Source: Bugulina stolonifera
Lineage: Eukaryota > Bryozoa > Gymnolaemata > Cheilostomatida > Bugulidae
NCBI GenBank assembly: GCA_935421135.1
Contig: OW285193.1
Span: 17,842,099 to 17,906,098 of the forward strand
Length of the DNA: 64,000 nucleotides
Reading direction: 5' to 3'
Below are positions 1 to 17,856 of this stretch, piece after piece; within the stretch, counting starts at the first letter, position 1; every line of letters starts with the position of its first letter. The notes beneath the pieces are model-generated. The model ran no database searches. It was not told the DNA's origin and saw nothing but the letters and a program-made list of their open reading frames with translations. A program made the position numbers and the translations under genes.

Positions 1-1302
1 AAACATGTAACTATTGGATATAATATGCTTATAACTACATGGATAATTACACCTTATGTAGATATATTGTAATGAGAAGATAACTCCTACTCTGACATGT
101 AACAGTATTGAATAGATGTACTTATCATTCATTGCATACAGTCAGCCTATTTATCTATAATCTGTATATTCTCCATATCACCCAAGTATATGTTTCTTAT
201 AGTCGAGTAGCAAGTCGTCTAACTCCATATGAGATTACTTACAGTTATATCCATGAAGGACAACTACATACTACAACACTCAAACTGTGAGACTACTGCC
301 TACAGGCGCCGCCCACTTTTATGTAGGTAAATAATATTCCTTTCTGCAGCCAAAGATTATTGTGATTGTAAATCGTTTCACAAAATACACGTCAATTATC
401 TGGTATAGTTCATGCAGGGACTACTTGTTATTGAGACAATTCTATAGCCCTAAGAAGTTGAAGTTACATCATGTTCACCTACCTGTGGGAAGAGAGTACT
501 CCCCTACTTAGATAACTGCTGCCAGTAGTTCCCAAGTCTACAAACTCTTAGCTTCATGGTGGTGCAATGAACACAGGGTTAGCTTCAATGTGCTGTCAGC
601 CCCCACTCTTCCACCATTCATAGTACTGGGTATAACTACATGTACTTGTAGGGTTGTGTTAACAGATGCAGCAGTCAATGAAAAAGGGACAGTCTTCCCA
701 TAATCCTTTCAGCAGAAACAAAGTGTCATGCAAATTCCTTATTTCAATTTAAAGTTCATCAATATTGTGTTGTTTTCTTCATAACTGCCAAGTTAACTGT
801 AGACTTGCATAGTTTGATGTTTAGTTTAGACTTCTCTGGATCCATCTTGTTGACAATAATAGCCTGTGATCTAAAGAAGAGCATTACCACACTTACATGG
901 TTGATCAGCAGAGAAACTAAAAACCAAGATTGTCTCTAGCAATGACCTTTTTATGATTACACATGTATTCGTCATCAATTAGAAGTTGTCACCTCTATTG
1001 CAGATGTTACAATTAAAGTGTAGACGGCTGACTATCGCATACCTACTGATTTTCTGCCTATATAGTTTACTTGTATACTTGTCTGGTAGATTTTAACTTC
1101 ATCAGTACAATTTTATACTGTACTTCTAACTTTTATAGCTGAATGGCAACATGTGACTTTTGAACATGGTAGTAGTAATTCCTATCTTGTTGTCAGCACT
1201 TAGCATCAAATATCATGGTGACATTCAAACATGTATAATATGTGCTTTCACCTAACGTAACCATTACACTACTTAGTAGGTCTATTGTTATATGGCGATA
1301 CA

Positions 1303-1462
1303 TACCTGCTGTCGTCGTCTGTTGTCGTCGTTTGTTGTCGTCGTCTGTTGTTGTCGTCTGCTGTTGTCGTCTGCTGTTGTCGTCTGGTGTTGTCGTCTGT
1401 TGTTGTCATCTGTTGTTGTCGTCTGTTGTTGTCGTCTGTTGTTGTTGTTTGTCATCGTTGCA
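1303..1462. repeat. GTCGTCTGTTGTT-type microsatellite
   Basis: Imperfect tandem array of short units mixing GTCGTC and TGTTGTT. All three forward frames stay open because the sequence lacks stops, giving Cys/Val/Leu/Ser-rich translations in three overlapping frames. That is typical of simple repeats and not of a gene. Confidence 0.85.
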
Positions 1463-2055
1463 ACACTTAATTAGATCAATGGTCATATTATCTTGTTGTA
1501 TCTTTTCCTATTGGCTCCGTTATATCATCAGAAGTAATTAAAGGACTTCATTGGTTTGTCTAAAGTATTATAATATGATGTATTGGCACTTATGCATATT
1601 ATATTTTTGTCTTCTTTGCTACCTTTGGATACAGAGTATACTAGTCATGAGGTTATTAATATATTATATACATGTATATATATATGTATATATTTGGATT
1701 AGCTCTTGGTACCTACACTTATCACAAGATATACACAATAACTTATTTGCATGTACATTGGGAGAATGATAGGATCTACCATTGCAAGGAGTCGTCAGCA
1801 CGAGAGGATAACTTCGTTCTAAAACTGTTATGCTTGCACACTTTTACAAATTCAGTAGCTTTGCCTGTCCTATTTCTAAGCACTAAGGGCTGCATTTTTC
1901 CTGTTTACAATGACAACCTTAAACTAAATATGTATAAAAAGTCGAATAACTGACCTACTGCAAGGGGTTAAAGTTCACTATGATAACATACCAACATGTG
2001 CAACCAATCGTCCCTCTGGAACCAACTGCCCTTCATCTCGATTTCTCTTTCTTCC

Positions 2056-2155
2056 TATGCTACAGTGAGAAGTAGCACCTCATTGGACGACTACAGTGAG
2101 ACTTAGCACCTCATTGGCGATTACAGTGAGAGCTCACACCTCATTGGATGAATAA
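2056..2155. repeat. Three-copy ~33-bp direct repeat
   Basis: The phrase TACAGTGAGA, followed about 8 bases later by CACCTCATTGG, occurs three times in a row with small differences. No coding or structural role is visible. Confidence 0.75.
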
Positions 2156-2702
2156 TAAAAGTCCCATGACTGCTGGTCCATCCCCACTTCCGTACGTAAC
2201 TCTGATATCAACTTCTCACTTGTTCTGCCTCTAACCATACCACCATCAGTCATCTAATATCATAAATTATTCCAATATATAGTGTACATGAATATCTTGT
2301 CAATGTCAATTCCAAATATAAGAACTTGCATTTATAATATATTCAGCGCATTATTTGTTCTGAACCATGAGTAGCCACAGAAAGGTAGTTCTACATTCTA
2401 ATATTCAGAGTTCATGAAATTTCAGTCTTATGCTGAAGGAATATTTTTCATACAAGTCTAAACCAAATCAGAATTACTTTTCAAATTTAGTGGATAATTT
2501 CAGCTTTATGGTTTCCAATACAACTAACAAAACTAAAATCTAATATAAACACTATTCCTAACATGATGCATACCTACTAAAGAATAGAGATACATGTTCT
2601 CACCATTTACTCTACATTTCTACAGATCAATGGATAGGTGTATGTACTCACCATTTACTTTATATGGAAATCTAGTTCAGCTTTCAATTCCATCATCTCC
2701 TA

Positions 2703-4289
2703 TTATAATTCACTGATATGTGACAATGAGCTAGTGTTATGATTGGCTGTCATTATAATATGTCTTCCAATGAAGTCATCATAGTCATCAAATCCTGTAA
2801 ACATTCAAACATGCTTTTGGTGAATTAATCAATATTTACATCTCAGGTCATGAGGTCAGTAAAAGTGTATAATAAATTAACAACTCTTTCATTGCTTGAA
2901 CTGGATTCAGTTCAGGGTAAAATACAGATTTGGCAAGAGTATTCGATAATGGATCGACACGAGGTAAAGTAGGCAGTATGTTTGGTGCGAGGCTTTGCTT
3001 TCTTCATATTGCATATGAGCATATGGGTGATATAGGTGATAGGATTTGTAACACACAGTTTGTCATCCAATAAGTATACTAAGATAACGGATAACATTTC
3101 CGAAGCTGATGGGGCAGTTATTTAATGTGTAAAGTGGTGAAATATTAATAGAGGAGCGGGTGATTCTCATGTACTCACATTCAGAATTATTGAAGAGTAT
3201 CTTGGATTCCTCTAGCCATAGGTGTAAGTTGTCACGGTCTTTCCGTAGATCGCATTCATCACTGGTAGATGATATAGGGTGGTGTACGAGAGAGTCATCC
3301 GCAAACAGTTTCAGGTGTGATGTGGAAATAACACGGGAATATTGTTGATAATATCAAGAACAGCAAAGGGTCTAAGACGCTGCTCTGAGGAACGCCAGAA
3401 GTGATGGTTTCAGAGAAGAGATTATGTTATTTACAGTGACTGCAAGGTTATGGTTTGACAGCCAGGAGACTACCCAGGCCGTGGTTCGACTGTGGATTCC
3501 TGCGAAAAGAAGCTCAATCAGTTGTTGAAAGTGTATAGCAGTTTCCTAGTCTGAGTTTCCTAAGTAATTGATTTGTATAGAAGCTGTATTATGGTGAGCT
3601 CAGATAATATAAAGTTGTCTTCTCTCTATTTTAGGCTATAGATATTTACAAAGCAATCTTTTATCCTTTTTCAACAACAATATGGAGTTATCTTTCTATT
3701 TCTCTCTCTCTTTCTCTGGTGTTCGGAAGTAATCCTCTCCGTTTCTCAAAATTTTGGCATGGAGTTATCCTCTTTGTTCTAAGTTAATATGAAGTCATCC
3801 TCTCTCTTTTTCTCCACATACATGAGAAGCTGTCCACTCTATCTCACTCTACTATAACATGAAGTTGTTCTCTTTTTTCTCTCTTAGCTCCTATTTGGAG
3901 TTGTCTGCTCTATGTCTTCTATAATGTGAAGCAACCTTTGCTCTCCTTCTCTTCACTACTATTTGCAGTTGTCCTCTCTCTTTCTCTTGACAGTAACAAC
4001 CAGTTATGTTCTTTCTTTCTCTATACTACAAATTTTTCCCTCTTTCTTTGGCAGCAATTTTCTATGAAAACAAAAAGTGAAAAAACTTAGTAATTGACAC
4101 AGCAGCTCATGCATAAACACTAATGCTTGGGTTACGCAGAGGATTGTTCAATTAGAAGAAACTCTTGCAGGTTGGAAGTTATGACTGAGTACTTACCTAC
4201 AGCCAGTACATTCACCACTTCCATTCCATCTGACAGTTGCTTGTGACACCAGTTTTCATCTTTCTTCTCTAACACTGTAATCCAGTCAC
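2703..4289 (-). CDS. 3' end of an SH3-like-domain gene (last two exons only)
   Basis: Two minus-strand exons join in phase. Exon 4197-4289 (93 bp) has an upstream acceptor ending TGTAG and a GTAAGT donor. It encodes DWITVLEKKDENWCHKQL followed by SDGMEVVNVLAV, which has the pattern of the second half of an SH3 domain (D-W, then E-K-x-D-E-N-W). Exon 2703-2794 (92 bp) follows acceptor TTTACAG in matching phase 1. It adds GFDDYDDFIGRHIIM and a polar tail ending SHISEL, then TAA. The 1.4-kb intron between them holds a LINE relic. I could not join an upstream exon: the exon-like stretch near 4660-4830 has a good donor but the wrong phase. The family is therefore unassigned beyond SH3-like, and the call rests on two short exons. 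Confidence 0.45.
2890..3540 (-). mobile_element. Decayed non-LTR retrotransposon (LINE) reverse transcriptase fragment
   Basis: Read on the minus strand across several frames, this region gives reverse-transcriptase landmarks in order. They are a W-V-V-S-W-L-S-N stretch with V-T-V-N-N, then SGVPQSSVLDPLLFL, then KLFADDSLVHHPIS with the catalytic ADD, then LHLWLEESKILFNNSE, and finally a TAYFTSCRSIIEYS box near 2920-2990. This order is that of RT from Jockey/CR1/L2-type LINEs. Frameshifts (for example before the ADD block) and the lack of other domains show it is dead. It sits in the last intron of the SH3-like gene, in the same orientation. Confidence 0.8.
3655..4060. repeat. Degenerate ~50-60-bp satellite, CT-rich orientation
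   Basis: Roughly eight degenerate units contain a core like TATGGAGTTATC or ATGAAGTTGTCCTCTCTCTTT followed by CT-rich sequence. The same core occurs at 5975-6245, and on the opposite strand at 16795-17110 and 25070-25310 (AACTCCAACA...GAGAGA). It is therefore a dispersed repeat family and not local slippage. Confidence 0.65.
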
Positions 4290-5454
4290 CTACAGTATGT
4301 AAAGAAATAGACTAGTTATTTAACATTATATAATAGTTTAAGCCAGTTTTAGCAGAATTCTTGTCAGTGTGATTCCAACACAACAATAAGAATTAAAAGC
4401 TGTCTGTCCTTCAAATTTAAAAACTGACAGCTCCAGTTTAATTTTATATAACACAACAATAAGCCTGGAAGTCACAACACAGCATTAGACTATGATAATG
4501 ATACTCTTACATGTACGCTTATTAGTTGAACACTTATTGGTCTACTTAGATTGAAAAGAAAGTAAATGTAATAATATGCAGACAATATCAGAAGTGGATA
4601 TATTATATTATTAGCTGTTTATACCTGCAAAGTTACATGGGCCAGATATGTACGTTATTAACAGGTAGGCTCACTTACTTTATGAGTAGAAGTTGTAGAC
4701 AAAGCATAAGAATCTCTGGTCCCAAGAAGCACTTGTATCTCTTGTAACAGTCAAGAAGCAAGAGATCTTGCCCTTGTCTTCGACTTCGTCTATTGTGTCA
4801 CCTCTGCTATTCACCAAACTCCTTGACGTCTAGCGTCGCATTACAGTACCTAAGAGTATTCAAGACTTTAATAAATTGAAGTCTTACAGCCAAAAGAGTT
4901 AAACTGCAGGAACTAATCATGGTTGATATGGATATAAACTTTCACAGTTATAATGTAATTTTGGAACCACTAAATATTATTTGCAATGCATATAGCTGAT
5001 ACAAGGGGGAGTAGCAGTATTCCCACAACCTAATCCATGATACTGGATGCTAGTGTATGACTAAACATTGATTTAAATTATTCAGCTAGACAATTCTTTC
5101 CTGAAACATGGTGAAGAAACTGCATCTTTAGAATGCAAAGTCTCTACTAAAAGTTTCTTGCTACAGTATATCCATATTAGAAATAAAATTACGCTCAGGT
5201 GTGGCTCCATAACTGATAAGGATGGTTGCTGCTATTAATACCATATTCATGTGGGAGCCGATATAATCTGATCTATAATTATATACGTCATAATCTCCAA
5301 TTTTAATTTATTTTAGCGACATAGGGCCTACTCTATTATATGGTGATCATACTCCTAGGCATCTACATCCATTCTTCTTTTTCAGTTGACAGACTTGCAA
5401 GTCGTAGCCCAGAATCAACCTTGGAAAGTTTTCTACAGATTTAGAGCTGACAAA

Positions 5455-5700
5455 TCTGCAAGGTAAAATAAAGCTTATAAGTCTCACTCAAAAACACAAG
5501 ATATTGACAAGTTTGACTGTGAAGTAAAAGAAGTTGACAAGTCTGACCAAAAGATTCAAAAGGTTGAAAAATCTGAGCCAAAAGTACAAGAAGTTGACAA
5601 GTTGGACTGTGAAGTAAAAGAGGTTGAAAAGTCTGACTGCAAAGTACATGTACAAGGTTATGGCAAGTCTGACTGCAAAGTACAAATCACTCCAATATGA
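5455..5700 (+). repeat. ~36-bp repeat, open on both strands, Lys/Glu/Asp/Val-rich in the + frame
   Basis: Degenerate tandem units of the type GAAGTTGACAAGTCTGAC. The + frame reads FDCEVKEVDKSDQKIQKVEK and onward to a stop near 5699. This gives a charged, heptad-like polypeptide with about six repeats of V-(E/D)-K-(S/L). A short exon-like stretch lies just upstream (acceptor ...TCTACAG near 5438, donor CAAG|GTAAAA near 5462). It could be an exon with a coding minisatellite. Without a start codon or neighbours I treat it as a repeat. Confidence 0.4.
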
Positions 5701-5974
5701 ATATGAGTGACTAAATAATCTAACTGAAGAGAATAGAGAGGCTTCCTAAATATTCCTTCATTCAGTTTAATTTAAATTTCCAAATCTCTAATTTTATCAA
5801 ACCATTAATTCAACTCACCTTCTTTGGATATAAAACTCAGACTGTAGATTTGATATATAAATTATTATATTATAGTAGAATTATTGTGTCCATAATAGTC
5901 AATCAGCTGTTGAAAGTTAGTAGTAGTTTCTTAGCCTTTGCTCCATAGTCAATGGGGGACTTGTACAGTTCACT

Positions 5975-6245
5975 ACCTCTACTACAATAAGAAGTTATTC
6001 TCTCTCTACCTACTATATTTAGGAGTTGTACTCTCTCTTGTCTCTACTATTACATTGTACATGTATTTAGGAGTTATTCTCTTACTTCATTTCTGCTAAC
6101 CCTCTTTCACTATTTAATTTAGAAGGTAATTATTAATTATTTTAATATGAACTTATTCTCTTTTTGTCTCTTTATTGTAGAAGCTGCCTTCTCACTTTCT
6201 CTACTTATTATGAAGTTACCCCTCCTCTTTTTATTTGGCTGAATT
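5975..6245. repeat. Second block of the ~50-60-bp satellite
   Basis: Several units carry GAAGTTATTCTCTCTCTAC or AGGAGTTGTACTCTCTCTT cores, in the same orientation and family as 3655-4060. Confidence 0.6.
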
Positions 6246-7059
6246 TTTCTCTAGAAGAAAAAAGAGAGGTCAACTTTATAGTTGAAGCAACAGTTTATAC
6301 ATACATATACATGTACCTTCAATTAAACAAAAAATAAAAAATGTGAGGTGTCCAATGGCACAGTTTTCAGGGAATTTTTTGGTGAAAAATCAGATTCCCA
6401 TGCCCTTTTCAGATGGCTCCACATTACACACATTCTCACAGAAACTGCAAGAAATGCAAGCTTGAAATTCAACATTAATCATCAAATAAACTTCAATGGT
6501 TGGAGTTGATACTGGTAACTTTTTATTGACATATTTTTAAAGTTCCATGTTCTGAAAAGGAAGAAAACTGAATAAATAAAACCTGGAGACTTCACAAGTA
6601 TAATGCTTGGCATGCACAGACACACAATACAGCTAAGGAATCAAACTAATCATTGTGTTGAGGATTTAGTACAAGTTGATAGTCCTTTAATGAGACAGCA
6701 GTATGCCCAGTCAGCTGATGCTGGTCTAGGAACCTCTACAGCATTGCACTAGTTACGGTAGTATTAGCAGTATGACTCAAGTAAAGGAGTGTAAATAATC
6801 CTTTTATTATATCTGGCGGAGAACTTAATTGTTCTGAAAATGTTTCAAACAGTTGTATAAAACAGGCTAATCAGGATAGAGCAGCAAAAAGACAGCCAAA
6901 AGCCACTGGAAGTTACTACAGCAAAAAGACAGGCATAATAAAAGAAATATATTCTATTGAATTATGGCTGTTGGAGAACTAAGAAGCCATATACAGACAC
7001 CTCCTTCTCTACTTAGACAGACGATCTTATGTCCCCAGCAGGCCACAGGCCACCCATCT

Positions 7060-7320
7060 TGCACATGCAACATGGAGAATGAACCAACAGATCTGGCTGA
7101 ATTGCTAACTGGGTATGATTCTGTGTTCAATTTGAGATGGGAACAAGGAATCTGCACATCTGGTAACAGACACAGCAAATGGGGCATGAAAAGACTTTGG
7201 TTGAGCACATGGTTTAGAAGTTGCTGGAAAATGGCCTGATCATCCCAACAGAAGGAGCATGGAGTTCTCTTGTAGTTCTGCAGTGGAAGAAAGAACTCTT
7301 ATAATCAAGCCTTGGCTGGT
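7060..7320 (+). mobile_element. Relic of a Ty3/Gypsy-like pol gene
   Basis: One + frame reads EPTDLAELLTGYDSVFN. After a frame change near 7130-7205, another reads KLLENGLIIPTEGAWSSLVV followed by L-Q-W-K-K. This matches the start of Gypsy-type reverse transcriptase (L-L-x-x-Y-x-D-V-F, then M-L-e-x-G-x-I-x-P-S-x-S-P-W-x-S-P-V-V-L-V-x-K-K). It carries an in-frame stop and at least one frameshift, and no later RT motifs were found. It is a short dead fragment. Confidence 0.5.
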
Positions 7321-7763
7321 CATCCAATAGTGGGAACCAATATTAGGAAGGAGGCTCTAGCAGGAGGCCAGACAACACTACAGTTAGGAATGCCAATATT
7401 GGTGACACTGACCAATATTTAATTGTTGCAAAAGGCTCTAGGCAGCTTATAATACACAGTAAAGATGGCTATAATATTAATATAAAATTAATGAAGATAA
7501 AGATTAACACAAGATACACCAAATTAAAGATGAAAAGACAGTAATTTTTTAAAACACTTGCTCGACTTGTCACAATTCATGGCTATGCAGTCTATTCTTA
7601 TTGTACCTGCTACACAAATACATGTAGATGCCAATGTATGGCATATATGATACAGAGCACTTGTCTTTTATAGCACCTGCAGCCTAGCGTTTAGACTTGC
7701 TAATAAATGTCAACTGTCCACACTTGCCAGTGTCTGCCAATATTCACACACCTGCTACTCATG

Positions 7764-15392
<7,629 letters not shown>

Positions 15393-17856
15393 AACAAACT
15401 CTTGTCAACCTGTAGGTTATTTGCAAACACCACACAATAGTTGTTAGCCTATAGCAACCATTCACAGGAAGTCCACACCTACACTGTAATTAGACTAGTT
15501 AGGGACTGCAATTATCTTATGACATTAATTTTTTACTTGTAGTGAGTACTAATAAAATTACTTATGATTATACTATAACTGTACTATAATACAAATATTA
15601 TTAAATTAACACAATTTACTTCAGAATTTACCTCAGATGAGGTAGGACTCCGCCAGCAATTTCATTTAAATCTATATGGGAGCCTCTAGTTTTAACTATT
15701 TTTGGACTAGGGGTCTATAATTTTTACAGTATATCACTGTTTAGGATTGGAGGTCGGTTTCTCATCTCATCTCACGAATTGTTCGTGGCAGTAAACTAGA
15801 GCGGTAAATACATCTTTTGGCTGATATTGAGGTTGGCTGTCCTCTGGCAGCTGCTCTAATGGTCATTGTTACCATCTCTGCCACCCACAATATTATCATA
15901 TACTCTGGATAAAGTGCGATGTTGTTCTTCATTCTGAAGAATCCTGGTCAGTAGACACAGCCGGTGGTTTTTTCTTTTATTTTCTAGGGTACGGATCTCG
16001 AATTGATGTCTTGCCTCTGATACACCGTCAGTACAATAGATATGATTTGATATTGATTTATTAAATAACTCCACGATTATCATCATTATATTCACATAAA
16101 AAACATAATCACATCATAATTACAGCCCGTAATGTTAATGATAATCACTGAACGTAAAAAGTTAGGTTTAAGTTAAAGAGAAGTGAACCAAATTGGCTAA
16201 GTCATAACAAAACAAAACATTTAAACACTATCACTATGACTATAAAACAGGCCTGTTGTTTCTTTTCTGGTCTTGGCCAAGTTCCTAGACCCCAGGTAAG
16301 GGGAATAGAGGAACTATACTAGTAGAGTTGCAGCTATTTTTGCTAGTCAGCCCTACCAGTACGGAGCTCACGAACAGTTCTGATCAGAAAGTTGTGCAGA
16401 AACTTGTTAGGCAACAAAATCGAAAGCATTAGCATGTCTGGAGTTGTCGTGTTGATATCATGTGTGACCTTCATTAATGCACGAAGTGTTAAATACTTGA
16501 CTGTCACACATTTATCATTTATTTTAACTGAATACAAAAAGCAAAAGTAACTTTATTCTGCGTACTTCATCTATCCATGGACCATGGAGGAAAAATATAA
16601 AACTCTTGTAGTTACTCGGGGAATACCATGTTTGCGTTCATGCTCTGAAACAGCCTTGACCTTAGCACTCAAACCACAGGCACACAGTATCGCATTTAAT
16701 TGGTTTATTTCAATAATAACCTCTACTCATTGGCCAGAGGAAAATAACCCAGGTTCTATTGAATTAGCGTAAATATAATTTGGAGTTGTCTGTTCATAAA
16801 ATAACATATCCTATAAGAGTGTAACAACTCCAACATAGCGTGAAGTTGCCTCCTCTCTAAAAAATAACAATCGAAGAGAACGCAACTCCAACACAGTAGG
16901 ATTTGTCTCCTCTTTAAGGGAAACTGAGTGGAGAGAGCACAACTCCACCATAATGTGAAATTATTTTTTCTTTGTGTAAAGAAAAACGAAGAGAGGGTGC
17001 AACGCCAACAAAGTCTGGAATTGTCTCCTCCAAAAAAGAACGGAGAGAGTACAACTACGACACAGTTTAAAGTTGTCTCTTCTCTAGAAGGAAGAAGAAT
17101 AAGGAGGCTGTAGCTGTAAAATTGTAACTTCTCACTGTTGTTATACCAGTGTAGTTCATAGTTTGGCTATTTATTCAGTATGCATGAAGAAGTATACTCC
17201 AAAATTTGCTTATTATTGCTGTTAAGAGCTGTATAGGATCTTTGAGCTAATATTTTCTATTCTAGGAGAAAAAATGCCACTTCACACAAACAATACATGA
17301 CAAAAATGTATTGAGACAAACTACAAGAATAGTACTCTAAGGAATTAGTGCATCAAATTGCACTATGGTACTTGTCTAATGATTTCGACATAAAATGTTA
17401 AGCGCCTATATAAAAATAAAATTAATTTTTTAAAAAGCAATTGAACAGATAAGCCTGAAAGAAGTTGTATAATACAATATAATAAAACATTTTGATTTTT
17501 TTTATAAAAAGAAACAAGATCTCAGCACCAAAATTAAAATTGAATATTAAATTATGTTACATGTACACGCATTTACAACTCTGCAATATTGAATAAAATA
17601 AATCTACATGTCTGCTATTAATACTTGGTCCCAGATTCATCCTGTGGTAGAAAAGCTCTGAATTCAAGCATACTAGCAGTAACTATGTCTGCTGATTGCA
17701 TAGTCGTAATATTAGCTAGTTTTCAAGGAGTTATTATGTGTCTTGACAGTAATTGGAATCTAAAATAAACAAAACAAAACTATATTCTGTAACAGATAAC
17801 AAACTGCACTGTTTTCTCATTAGGAAGTCGAGAGGAAAAAACTCATACCTCCATTA
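15393..17856. other. Intergenic region between AFG2A and D2HGDH copy A
   Basis: It contains the presumed upstream region of AFG2A (transcribed leftward) and the 3' flank of D2HGDH-A. Satellite units with AACTCCAACA and GAGAGA cores lie at 16795-17110. It is duplicated as 24208-25983. I see no further gene; the short open frames are not conserved in the duplicate. Confidence 0.6.
16795..17110. repeat. ~60-bp satellite block, reverse orientation
   Basis: About five degenerate units pair AACTCCAACA with GAAGTTGTCTCCTCTCTA and GAAGAGAG. This is the reverse-complement orientation of the blocks at 3655 and 5975. It is shared with 25070-25310 because it lies in the segmental duplication. Confidence 0.6.

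Larger units (their letters stand above)
1..2702. other. Gene-poor AT-rich region
   Basis: I see no supportable exon here. The short open frames are AT-rich or repeat-driven. The stretch holds a GTCGTC/GTTGTT-type microsatellite near 1303-1462 and a three-copy repeat near 2056-2155, described separately. The terminal exon of a minus-strand gene begins at 2703, so part of this region is probably its 3' flank. Confidence 0.5.
4290..7763. other. Region without a confidently assigned gene
   Basis: It holds an open heptad-like repeat on the + strand (5455-5700), a satellite block (5975-6245) and a Gypsy-like relic (7060-7320). A possible minus-strand micro-exon lies near 5819-5841, bounded by a CTACAG acceptor and a GTGAGT donor. 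Exon-like sequence with a GTAAGT donor lies near 4660-4830. The upstream exons of the SH3-like gene are probably here, but no phase-consistent join could be made. Confidence 0.5.

Noticed and set aside
1242..1541. Cys/Val-rich frames over the GTCGTC array
   Set aside because: Three frames are open at once through a simple repeat.
4660..4830. Candidate extra exon of the SH3-like gene with a GTAAGT donor
   Set aside because: No frame both avoids stops and joins in phase to exon 4197-4289.
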